NCBI GenBank assembly: GCA_029990175.1
Contig: JARKIP010000005.1
Span: forward strand, 27,413,501-27,477,500
Length of the DNA: 64,000 nucleotides
Source: Petunia secreta
Lineage: Eukaryota; Streptophyta; Magnoliopsida; Solanales; Solanaceae
Direction: 5' to 3'
Part shown: positions 43,111 to 54,369 of the stretch, in pieces
How positions within the stretch are numbered: position 1 is the stretch's first letter
Layout: every line of letters begins with the position of its first letter
The notes under the pieces: model-generated
What the model was told of the DNA's origin: nothing
Databases searched by the model: none
Seen by the model: only the letters and a program-made list of their open reading frames with translations
Translations under genes and position numbers: made by a program

Positions 43111-43883
43111 TGACGCAGCCCAAATTGCATCGACACCTACGCTTGGTTTGGAAGTCGAGGCATGGATGATATGAGCTCGCGAGACGGCTTGAAGACCATG
43201 CATTGGAGCTCAATCAAAGTGGAAGAAGGACTGGAAACAGTGCAGGAAACAGGGGAGCCAAAACAGAGCAAAACAGGGCAGCACTTTCTGAGCTCACTGC
43301 CTGGCGACAGACATTTCCTCTGCGCGATCGCGACCACACTCACGCGATCGCGAAGAGCAGTTAATTGCCTTGCACGATAGCGCTCACCAAGACGCGATCG
43401 CGAGCCTCTGAAGACTAGTGCCCTGCGCGATCGCTATTCCCTTTGCGCGATCGCGAAGACCATTTGAGGAGCAGCGGACCAGAAACTTGACAAACCATGT
43501 AATGGGGTGTTATAAATACACCCCTCATTTCATTTATTGTATTAACCAACCTTGAATGTAGAATGATGAATTTCTTGAGTGAATCTCAATGATGAACCCG
43601 TGAGCGGGCATGATTTCACTTGGTGGATTCCAAGTTGAACATCGAAACCTCTTTGATCATTCTATTTGCGAGAGCCGAGTGTCTCTTGAGGGTAGTTGCA
43701 TAGTATAGGTGATCCTTGACTTCACCCGGGGTGTATCGAGACAAGTTCCTCGGTGCTACTTAGGTAAACGTTTCAAGCCTCGTCTTGCTTTTTATCTTGA
43801 TATCTTCATCGATATCGTCTATCTTGTTTTAGTTTCCGCATTATCGTGTCGTTTGTCGCTTCCGCCTATTTTCGCTTGCATCA
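43111..43883 (+). repeat. P4 3' LTR (773 bp)
   Basis: Same length as the 5' LTR. The palindrome cluster is preserved and sites are closer to the consensus here, for example the last site is CGCGATCGCG rather than CGCAATCGCG. Confidence 0.95.
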
Positions 43884-46147
43884 CATGTCCTCCAAGATTT
43901 GAATAGTCCGCTCAGACTGTCCATCAGTCTGCGGATGAAATGTTGTACTAAGCTGGACCTGAGTACCCAACTCTTGCTGAAAAGCCTGCCAAAACTGAGA
44001 AGTGAACTGAGAGCCTCGATCACAGATAATAGACAATGGAGTACTATGAAGCTGAACAATCTGCTCAATAAAGATCCGAGCCAACTTCTTTGATGTATCA
44101 GTTGTCTTCACCGGAATAAAATGGGCCGACTTGGTAAGTCTATCAACAATGACCAAAACTGAATCATAATGCCTCAATGTCTTCGGCAAGCTAACTACAA
44201 AATCCATGGTAATCCTCTCCCACTTCTACTCCGGAATGGGTAGTGCCTGGGCTAAACCTGCTGGTCTCCTATGCTCGTACTTGACTTGCTGACAGTTCAA
44301 GCACCGAGATACATGATCAAAGATATCTTTCTTATCCCCTTCCACCAATACAACTCCCGAAGGTTCTGGTACATCTTGGTGATACCGGGATGAATGGAAT
44401 ACCGCAAACTATGAGCCTCATCAAGAATCAACCACCTCAAATCACCAACATTAGGAACACAAAGACGACCACCAACCCGAAGAATACCATTACTATCCAA
44501 CTCAAAAGGAGGGGCTCCTCCACTTTGAATACGCCCTCGCAACTCAAGAAACTAAGGATCCTCGAACTGTCTTTCTTTAATCTGGCTAACTAAGGAAGAC
44601 TGAGCCACCATAAAAGTAAATACCTGATTCGAGTTCGAACTATCAAATCTCACCCTCGAATTATATAGAGTCTGCAACTCTCGAGCTAAAGGTCTCATCT
44701 CGACATTAAGAAATGCAAGATTACCCATAGACTTCCTACTCAATGCATCGGCCATCACATTGGTTTTCCATGGATGATAATGAATAGTAAGATCATAATC
44801 TTTGATCAACTCGAGCCATCTACGTTGCCTACCATTCAAGTCCTTCTGAATAAGTAAGTACCGCAAGCTCTTATGATCGGTGAAGATCTCACAAGGCTCG
44901 CCATACAGGTAATGTCTCCAAATCTTTAAAGCCAATACCACAGCTGCTAACTCCAAATCATGAGTCGGATAGTTCTTCTCAGTCACTTTCAACTGCCTAG
45001 AAGCATAGGCAATGACTTTACCATGCTGCATCAAGACACATTCCAACCCAACACGAGAAGCATCACAATAAACTACAAACCCTCCAGCTCCAGAAGGAAG
45101 AGATAACACTGGAGCGCCAATCAACAATGACTTGCGCTTCTGAAAGCTCGTCTCACACTCTTCTGACCAAAAAAATTGAACCGCTTTCTGAGTCAGGCGG
45201 GTCAATGGAGCAGCAATAGATGACAAATTCTCCACATATTGCCAATAGTATCCAGCCAAACCAAGAAAACTACGAATCTCTGTCGGAGAAGTAGGTCGTG
45301 GCCAATTCTGAACGGCCTCAATCTTCTTAGGATCAACTTTAATACCCTCACTGGACACAACATGACCCAAGAAAGCCACGGAGTCCAACCAGAACTCACA
45401 CTTCGAGAACTTAGCATAAAGCTTACGTTCTCGAAGCGTCTGAAGAACCAATCTCAAGTGATGCTCATGCTCCTCACGGTTATTCTCTGATACCAATTTG
45501 TCATCAATAAAGACAATGACAAACGAGTCTAGATAAGGCTTGAACACATGGTTCATCATATCCATAAAAGCTACTGGAGCATTCGTAAGCTCAAAGGACA
45601 TAACCAAGAATTCATAGTGACCATAACGGATCCTGAATGCTGTCTTTGGGATATCGGACTCCCGAATCTTAAGTTGATGATACCCATACCTCAAATCAAT
45701 CTTGGAAAAGAACTTGGCTCCTTGTAACTGATCGAACAAGTCATCTATACGAGGCAAGGGCTACTTATTCTTGATAGTGACCTTGTTCAACTGCCTATAA
45801 TCAATGCACATACGCATAGAGCCATCTTTCTTCTTAACGAACAACACTGGAGCTCCCCAAGGCGACACACTAGGTCGAATGAACCCCTTATCCAATAAGT
45901 CTTGCAATTGCTCCTTTAACTCCTTCAACTCGGCTGGAGCCATACGATATGGAGGAATAGATATAGGATGAGTTTCGGGCACCAAATCAATACCAAACTC
46001 AATATCCCTATCCGGAGGAAGTCCAGGCAAATCATCGGGAAACACATCAGTGAACTCCCTCACAACGGGAACAGAATCAAGAGATGGAACCTCCATATTG
46101 GTGTCCCGAATCATGGCAAGATAAGCAGAACACCCCTTGTTCATCAT
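43884..46147 (-). pseudogene. T3 protease end, RT, RNase H and integrase, broken
   Basis: Minus-strand pieces. 46147-45761: FPDDLPGLPP...RQLNKVTIKNK, then TAG at 45761-45763 in place of Tyr. 45757-44552: RT with FIDD followed by an aberrant KLVSENN, RNase H (YCDAS, FTDHKSL, ADALSRKS), ending at a stop. 44542-44297: integrase zinc region (HSLRYSIHPGITKMYQ), then a frameshift. 44207-43884: integrase core DFVVSLPKTL, CDRGSQFTSQF, DGQSERTIQILEDM, up to the P4 insertion. Several independent lesions make it inactive. Confidence 0.92.
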
Positions 46148-46157
46148 AGGCCTTGCT

Positions 46158-47084
46158 TTAAAAAATGAGATAACACGTCCCGTAGGTGGAAAACACTACC
46201 GGTACTGAGCCAAGAAAAGAAAGTCGAATAATCTTTGCATGGAAATCGAGAGCAGCATAACATGATGCCAACCAATCCATACCGATAATCACATCAAAAT
46301 CTACCTTGTCCAGAACTAATAAATCAACTATGGTCTCACGCCCCCCAAAAGATATAGTACAACCAGGATACACCCGCTCCACGACAATAGATTCTCCAAC
46401 AGGAGTAGAAACACAAAATGGATCACGAATACACATATAATCAACATTAAAACCCGAAGCAAAATAAGGTGACACATACGAATACGTGGAACCTGGATCA
46501 ATCAAGGAATAAGCATCACGTCCACAAATAGAAAGTGTACCTGTAACCACTACATTGGATGCCACAGCATCCTGTCTGGCTGGAAAAGCATAAAACTGCC
46601 TCTGAGGCTGAGCTGAACTACTACTCTGATGACCACCCCTTGAAGGGCCACTACCACCACGCCCACGGCCTCTACCTGGCGGTGGTGCACTCCTTGCTGG
46701 CTGAGAACCTGATGTAGCACCATAAGTCTGCACAGATGCCTGGGGTCGAGGAAAAGACTGACTACCTCCCTGAAGTAGCCTAGGACAATCTTTTATATGA
46801 TGACCAAGCTCACGACAATGATAGCACCCAGAGTTGTCACGACAATGATAGCATCCAGAGTTGGGTCTGCGGCGTACATGCTGCTGAGGTCGTGAAACAG
46901 ACTGGCCTGGCTGAGAAGGCTGAGAGAATCGAGTCTGAACTCCACGTCTGCCTCGGCCACGTCCTCTGCCTCGACCTCTCGCTCGGTCGACACCTCTAAC
47001 TCCACCTCTTGCGGCAACTGGTACATCAAGTGATGCCTCTGGCTCCACCTCTACCTCCTGAGCTGAAGAACGAGTCCTCACCAT
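46158..47084 (-). pseudogene. T3 gag-protease N-terminal part lacking the capsid domain
   Basis: It starts MVRTRSS like T1, then an Arg-Gly-rich stretch (RGRGRGRGRGRRG), and jumps directly to zinc knuckles; about 170 residues of gag capsid present in T1 are missing. The knuckle has a partial tandem duplication (NSGCYHCRD/NSGCYHCREL). Protease follows with DPGSTYSYVS and IIGMDWLASC. The frame is lost near 46200. Confidence 0.88.
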
Positions 47085-47268
47085 CTTCGCGTTACATAGC
47101 GGAAAAAGATTAGTCCTGTTATGGAAATACTACGCACGATTAATAGAAAAATATGAGAGGTTGCCTAAATATCGCCATAGCCTCTCGTAGATAGGTACAG
47201 GCGTCTCCGCCAGATCAGCAAGACTCTATTAGACACTGTTCATGATTCGTGAGCACTCTAAACCTATG

Positions 47269-47280
47269 GCTTTGATACCA
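47269..47280 (-). other. T3 primer binding site
   Basis: The minus strand reads TGGTATCAAAGC, one mismatch from the initiator Met-tRNA complement; three bases from the LTR end. Confidence 0.85.
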
Positions 47281-47283
47281 CTT

Positions 47284-49092
47284 TGTCCCAAAAATCCGAA
47301 TAGGTCGTGAGGGCACCCAACTAACCAAGTTGGGTGAACCCACTTGATTTGTGAATAATTGGAATAAACTTTGCTGCGAAATATTTCAATAACACCCCCA
47401 TAAAAGAAAATAAGGAAGTAGAAATTCCCAACAACAAAAGATTTAAGTACTCCCCGAATTAAGAACATCTAAGAGTGTCGAATAAGTTATACAACTCCAA
47501 AATTTTGGGAATACATCGTAGGAAAATATAAACTACATAGGTGGCCACCTCGGACGAAGGGTTGGCTCACCGCTAATAGAAGGATGCTCCGCTTCGGTCA
47601 ACCACGATGCTCACTAGTAGATGGTGTCGAATCTGTAAGACATAAATAAACCAACAAAGAAAAGGAAAGGGATGAGTTGAGTGACTCAATAAGCGAGGAC
47701 AGGGCTCCAAGTAAAGTAGCAAATTGCTCATATATGAAAAGCCAAACAACTCAAAAGTAGTGGAAAGTAAAGAGAACCCATTTAATTAATTATCAAGTAA
47801 TATTCGTACTCCATCATTGAAGTACCACGAACACTTTTATTGTAACTCGGGGGTAGATATATAACCACACCATTTTACGATAATATGCACGGAACTACAT
47901 CATGCTATAATAATATGTATGGAACTACTTCGTGCCTCAATAATATGTACGGAACTACATCGTACCACAATAATATGCACGGAACTACATTGTGCCATAA
48001 TTAATTGTATAGAAGAATATATTATACATAGGGTGTGGAGCAAGTCCACGAAGAAAGTGAAATATACTTACCTCGGTCCGAAGCTCACTAGCTACTCAAC
48101 AATGACTTTCACTTTTCGAATATCTTCCAAACGCTCCCTCTCTATTAAGAGAACGTAATACAATCAATACCAAGACTAATAGTTAAACAATACCAACCTT
48201 AAGCTAAAGGGATTAAAAAATTTAAAAGTCAATCCCGAGGCCCTATACTCAAACCCAAAACTGAGTTTACTATCGCGTTACCCATAACCATTCGAGTCAA
48301 AATATATATTTAAAATCTTATCTTGGTACAATTATACCTCCAACTACCCAAATTAGTGTTATAAGATTTAAACTTAATACTCTCAAATTTCTCCACAAGA
48401 ACTCATATATTTTTCTAGGGTAGATTATCACTTAATTCATGTACATATACCCAATATACCAATATGCTAGTCCTAAAATAATAATCATATAAAAAGAAAA
48501 TGAAAACTTTTGTATCAAAAATGAGTTTTAAATGAAACAGAGCAATAAGAAAGACATAGCAGCATAACAAAGCACTAACATGAATTTTCATTTGAATCCT
48601 GTTTCACAATCTCAATGATTAGCTAATCATCATGCTCTCATCAATCCTTAGCCCATCATACCGATCCCATCATTGCGTCATCAATATGCAAGTAAGAAAA
48701 ACTAATTTCTTTCCTAAGATTACTAATAGTAGTGAAGGATGATAGGCTTTACCTGATGCTCTGTTAAAAATCCCAGTGTACACACCAAGCTTTGATACCT
48801 CACGCCATAAAACTTTTTTCTCACTTTTTTGCCTTGGCTCCTTTCTATTCTAATAATAAAGATTTATACAAAGTCTCTTTTTGCTTTATATGCCCTAAGA
48901 AAAGATGAGGGCTAGCTAATTGTTATGGGCTCTAGCTAGTCTATCATTCCTCACTTAAACCAAATAGTTTAAGGCCCAATAAAAATATTCACTTGGTCAC
49001 ATAGCCAACTAATTATTTTTTGTAAACTTTTCTTCTTCTTTTTTTCCCCTTAAATTTAAGAAAAGTTATTTATTAAATAGTGGGTTGCTACA
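47284..49092 (-). repeat. T3 5' LTR (1809 bp, uninterrupted)
   Basis: TGTCCCAAAAATCC to GTTGCTACA on the plus strand, next to the GGTTA duplication. It shows the empty M2 target site CTAATTATTTTTTGTAAAC near 49007. Confidence 0.93.
47880..48001. repeat. 30-bp tandem array x 4 in T3 5' LTR
   Basis: Units start at 47882, 47912, 47942 and 47972; one copy fewer than in the 3' LTR. Confidence 0.9.
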
Positions 49093-49238
49093 GGTTAATA
49101 GGATTAAAAAATAAAGTACAACGTATAAGCTTTATTGTATGAGAAAGGAAACAAATCAAAGAATATTGATATCAAAATATAAATTGCTCATTCGTCACCA
49201 TAAATCACATAATTAAATAACTTTTTTACTGTTTTAGA

Positions 49239-49241
<3 letters not shown>

Positions 49242-49300
<59 letters not shown>
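49242..49300. repeat. (TA)n microsatellite, about 59 bp
   Basis: Uninterrupted TA repeat in sequence flanking T3. Confidence 0.95.
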
Positions 49301-49305
<5 letters not shown>

Positions 49306-49529
49306 ATTGAGACAAAACGATTCCCTCAATACAGTTTAACTCCGTCAAGCCTGTACTTGCCCCCTTCCCCAGCCATTACCGCTCATCCACCGCTTTTTAT
49401 TAAGAAATCCTGTCTTTGTCTTTCCAGGCTGTCTTTTGTGTGCTATTCCTTACGCCCTGAGAAAGAACCTCCACTTGGATTCATTTCAAGTCTCGAGTTC
49501 TTGTTTATATATATATAAAAAAAAAATAG

Positions 49530-49592
49530 GGCCTTCTAAAATTGGGGACCTAAAATCTTTGCTTTACTTGTTTGAGCCTTGAGCCGCCCCTA
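49530..49592. mobile_element. possible hAT transposon terminus
   Basis: GGGCCTTCTAAAATTGGGGACC and GAGCCGCCCCTA resemble the ends of plant hAT elements with a TAGGGGCGGCTC-type terminal repeat. Only one end is seen and there is no target duplication, so this is weak. Confidence 0.3.
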
Positions 49593-50238
49593 GGGACTGT
49601 ATTCCAAATGGACCGAGGTCCTGGTTTAATGGCAAATGGAGTGCCTACTAGTTAATTAAGACGTTTCACAGAGATAAACACATGTCATATAGTCTGAGTA
49701 CTATATAAATTTTTCAGAAGTCTTCGTCAACAAAAAAATGTAATAAATAAATTATAAAATCATACGCTTACATAATTGAAGTGACCAATGAGAAAGGACA
49801 ATTTAGTGCACAAACCATTCCGGTTCACACAAAGTCCGGAGAAGGACGCACCCCAAAAAGTGTGATGTACAATGTCTAGCCTGATGCAAACATCAATGGC
49901 AGTTTTCACAACTTAAACTCGTGGTTGAATTAGTTGGAGTAAATAATCAAAGTTAAAAGTTAAATAGTTCTATGGAAAATGACTTCCACCCATAAGTGAG
50001 AAAGTCATTTTCTCTTTGATGGAAAATGTTCTAGTAAGCTAACAATAGAAAATGACTTTCTCTCGACAATCACGGTCCACTATTGGATACGTACTTATCT
50101 ATACAAGTTTATATTTGCAATGTCATATAGATAAGTATAACTGTATGCATAGAAATTATATTGTTATAAACATAATCCTCTTAGTTAGAGTCCAAATAGA
50201 TAGAAAACACCTTTAGCTTTTTGTTGTATATATATAAC
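49593..50238. other. unassigned AT-rich sequence
   Basis: No coding or repeat signature beyond a short inverted phrase, GGAAAATGACTT and AAGTCATTTTC, near 49975-50010. Nothing else is recognised. Confidence 0.4.
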
Positions 50239-50828
50239 TGATGGTATCACAAGTAAATCATCGGATACAATTGTTTTCTCTGCCAAACATCATATCTCTT
50301 CCACATTTACTTTGCAGTATCAGAGCTGAAGGATTACATATAATCCATGAACATACAATTTGCCCAGGGTCTAACCGTATTTGTTTTACTAGTCGGCAAT
50401 ACAATCACATGTTTAGAACACGAACTGTAAAGATTAAACCACAGTCTAAGGTCGTACCTGTTACAGGATTGTTCCATAATCGTAGAAGGTCATCCATGTT
50501 CTTCTTGGAATCTTCCATTGAAGTTCTTCAACATTGAAGAAGAGAGTTTTTCTTTTCTTTGTTAGGGAGAAAAAGAGACCGTTCTTTTTCCCACATAGTT
50601 GGAATAGGAAAAAAAAGGGGAGAGGATTTTTTTTGTTAGTTTGTGTCTTACAGATACAATTTATAATCCTTAAGGGACACAACCTTTTAAGAATAATCCT
50701 AATAGTTGTGTCTCTTCCCTTTTATTAATTTATATTGTAATATATATAAAACAAATTATATATATGAATTTATTTGGACATGAATTTGGGTTGACCCACA
50801 TGGGTGCCCAAAGTCCAAATTTCCAACA
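50239..50828 (-). repeat. copia 3' LTR (about 590 bp, inferred)
   Basis: Plus strand TGATGGTATC to TTTCCAACA. The inner end is fixed by the purine tract; the outer end is a guess from the TG dinucleotide, since no second copy is visible. Confidence 0.5.
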
Positions 50829-51889
50829 TCTCCCACTCACACATAGTGGGTCAACTGTCATTCCCAATCTGTAACATCCATACATAACGACTAGACCGTG
50901 TGACCAGTGCATACTTCGAGAGCTTAGTCGTTATACATCTGTTAGGAATATATAACATCTCGATTAACGGAACCTTGGAGTAGATTGTAGTATGCAGTAC
51001 CCTAGATCATTTATCACATTCACATCTCTCACTATCTCTTTGTATTAATTTGAGTTCATCATTATGTTATTATGTTCTTGTCCCAAAGACAAACATAATG
51101 GGTGCACCAATAAACACAATTAATGTGATAATACTCAATGATCTTCCTCGTCTCAAGAATCTCTTAATCTCAATCTAACTTGCTTTTCTAGAAATGTTCC
51201 GCCAGACCGAATCATCCATGATCTCTTGGCAACACTCTAAGATAGCAAACACCAAATTGAATCTCGAGAAACTAATCAAAGTCATGAGGGTACAAAAGAA
51301 AGAAAATTACTTATAATTTTCAGGGCCTCACACGATAAACAAGTAGAGATTAAACCTGTATCACCCATAGGTCACTTTACGCGTACGTGGTATGAATCAC
51401 GTATCACGGTATTGACTCCTTTCCCGTTGAGCGTATGTCTTTCAAAAATTAAATACTGTGCAGATGATAGTTCAAACAATTCATGTCTAACTTTGAGTTC
51501 ACAAATCTACTCATACATTTTATTCTTTAGAACTCAACATCTGGCATTAAGAAAAACTCATTTAATCAAATATAATTAACTAAAAAATAAGCGACATTCT
51601 TATTATAAACTTCAAGCTCTCTGTTATTATCACTTCTGATAATAATAAGTTTATAATAGTCCCATCCCTACTAGTCACCTAGACAATAGAGGCGACTGCC
51701 TGTGTGAATAGGACAATCTTTTTGTGTGTCCGACATACTTCTAATTTATGTACTAAACATAAAATCGTTCTATGTATATGAACCAACAATAAGTAATTTA
51801 GGCTTCAACTACATAAACTTCAAATAATGTAGTTTTATGTGGACATGCTTGGGAAATTTTTTAGATATAAATACATCGACATCTACGCA

Positions 51890-52710
51890 AACCCAATGAC
51901 CTCACTTATCATTCATAAGCATCAAATGCTATGGGTTGCACTATCGAATCTACTATTATATAATGCGTAGAGATGTATTTCATGTTCACTTTTCTATGTA
52001 CAACTACGTCTTTAAGGAAATTATACTTATATCAATATATTTTGTCTTCCAATGATACTTGGGACTTTTGAGTAAGCTATTGAGATTTGACTATCACACT
52101 TGATCGTCACTAATTCAAGATCACTATCAAACACACCCAAATTTTATCATGAAGACGTTTAAGCCAAACAGCTTATAGCACAGTTACTGAAAGCGCTACA
52201 AATTCAGCTTGTACTGTAATATAAGGCTAATGCTTGTTCTTGCTATTCAACAATATACTCATCACTATTGTTTAGCAAAGAAGGACATACTCAGATTTAG
52301 ATTTTCTCTCATCTAAATCTCCTTCTCAATCATCATAAGTATAGCCTTTGAGTTGTAGCTCCTTTCCTTTACTTCACAAGGATAATCACAAGTACTTTTA
52401 AGATACCTCAGTATCCTTTAACTGCTTTTCAGTATTCCTTTTCATATCATATTCTTGTGGATTCACGAGGACACATCCTCCCACTTGAAACTTCGGCTCT
52501 AGAATAGGAGTATTAATGTGTTTGCATTATTGCATATTAAATCGTTCATGAAAGAGACAACATCCCTTGGAACAATCTCTTGAAATTTGAACTTCAAGAA
52601 TTCAACCATATTTTACATTAAGTCATTCGCGTATTTTGAGAACCCATTTGTTCTCAATGGTGCTATGACCCATAAGTAGATCAACCAATTCCAACTCTTG
52701 GTTTGGTTTC
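51890..52710 (-). pseudogene. copia RT end and RNase H remnant
   Basis: With frame changes and stops, the minus strand gives RT-like NKW...K (about 52640-52700) and ILRYLKSTCDYP (about 52410-52440). RNase H-like QAEFVALSVTV (about 52185-52215), KDVVVHRKVNMKYISTHYI (about 51970-52020) and QPIAFDAY (about 51920-51945) follow. This order and wording match copia polyproteins. It is heavily decayed. Confidence 0.75.
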
Positions 52711-54369
52711 ACTAACTCCTTTTCATGGTCCACTGTTCTAGGTACTTATCCTTAACATGGTATTTAAGAGCTTCATTTATATATGATAGCTCTTACTCAT
52801 CTTGTGGAGTAACTATATATGCTTCCCCTTCGATCTCCAATTGACAGTGGAAAATATGTAGACGACTCATTCGTCGAGATTGAGGTTGATAAAATTGATT
52901 TATCAATTAATAGTTACTCCCACTAGGACCAGCAATATTAAAATGAATTCTCTTTGGATGACGTGTTGGTGCTAAATTTTGGAACAAATCCATTATCACC
53001 AAATATGTTTCCCACTCGACTCATTTAACGTTAATAGCGGAAGCAATCTGGTCCACAGTTTTATAAAGAGACAAGTCTTGACTTATCTCACCCTACTTGG
53101 GAAAAATATTAGCTAATAACTTCGTTACATCATGTAATCCAAATTCAGTTATAGTGCCACTATTTTGTTCACATATGAACACATAAAGTTGAACTGAAAT
53201 AGTATCACAAAAAGATACAAGTCCTTCCCCTTGGAACTAGTTTTCCATGTGGGAAATAACTTAATGTACAGTAGCAACACAAACCCAATAGAAAAAAAAA
53301 TTGGATTTTCATTTATCCACAACTTATATGAAATATAAGTAACTAACTTAGAACTATTTCATAATTTGGATCACATATGTCAAATCATACCAGCTACAAT
53401 GGAATACAATGCCATTTTCAGGAGACATCACAAATATATCTAGAGTCTCAAGAGCCTCTTGCTCTTTTAGGACATACTGGATTTTATTATCACCGTTAAC
53501 ACTTTTGTTAAGCTCGGGACAATATTCTAGTAGCAGTTGACATATTGATATAAACTAGTATAAACTTATGGAGACAATTATGTACTTTCTTAGGGCATTC
53601 TTTCTCAGAGCCTAAAATTCATATACATGCTAATCCTTAAAATAATTTGATTATATTAAAACTTATTTCATTAGATCTGGAATCGAAAGTTCACTATGTT
53701 CCCAATCATCATCCAAATTCTAATATTTCATAAATCTAACATAATCAATTATTTAAAGACCATTAGTCTTAAATTTTCAAAATTCAAGATACTAAAATAG
53801 AAAACCATATGACAAATATTGAGATATGTAAGCATCAAACATTAAAGTTTAAAATCTATACAAGTACACATACTTGTATAGTATCATATGTCATAGATAA
53901 TCTCGTAAATTTAAAGCACATTCGCACAATTTTCCTGTACAAGATACATGAAAACACGTGCACATTCATGTTCACAATTTTTCTGTTTTGCAATATAATT
54001 TACTAAAAACTTTTATCCAAATGTCATGACTTCCAAACCTTTGTAAAGTTTCTACCCATAGTCCTCGTTAGATAAGACAAAGCCATATTCACATGAATGA
54101 AATACTTTACCACTCATACAATTTGATTTTTAATCATAGTCCATGTTGGATAAGTAGGAGTCATATGCTCAAATGTTTCAATCTCCAAACTCCAAAGTCA
54201 AACTTTGGCATTCACAAGGATCAAGATTCAGAAACTAAAGCCTAACGAGGTTTACCAAGATTATGGTCGTTAACCAAGTTTATAGTATTTACCCAAGTTT
54301 TTCTTCTTTAAAAAATATATTGGCTTCTGCGATTTCATCCATGACTTTTACCCATATCCTCACCAAAAC

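Larger units (their letters stand above)
38474..43883 (+). mobile_element. P4: 5.4-kb LTR element encoding only a protease and an acidic ORF
   Basis: Two 773-bp LTRs (38474-39246, 43111-43883), a Met-tRNA primer site (39249-39260), a purine tract (43101-43110) and a near-perfect target duplication (CATAT at 38469-38473, CATGT at 43884-43888). It sits in the T3 integrase, antisense to it. The interior has a gag-pro-like ORF and a 603-codon acidic ORF; no capsid, RT, RNase H or integrase motif is present. The LTRs differ at about a dozen positions by eye, so the insertion is fairly young. The protease style places it in Ty3/gypsy. Confidence 0.92.
25384..49092 (-). mobile_element. T3: old Tekay-type Ty3/gypsy element with nested insertions
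   Basis: The LTR (25384-27148 continued at 37190-37273) matches the LTR 47284-49092. The target duplication GGTTA is perfect (25379-25383 and 49093-49097). Primer site 47269-47280 and purine tract 37274-37287 fit a minus-strand element. Its gag-pol is split by stops, frameshifts and the P4 insertion at 38474-43883, and its 3' LTR is split by M2 at 27149-37189. Removing both nested elements leaves about 8.2 kb. LTR divergence is clearly higher than for T1 or P4, fitting an older insertion. Confidence 0.93.
50239..54369 (-). mobile_element. decayed Ty1/copia element, 3' part
   Basis: The minus strand has a purine tract (50829-50838) followed by an LTR starting TGTTGGAAATTTGG, a common copia LTR start. 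Upstream, scrambled frames keep copia pol similarity: WVLKI-type RT start near 52640-52700 and RNase H at 51890-52370. The 5' part is cut by T2-F at 54370. Confidence 0.72.
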
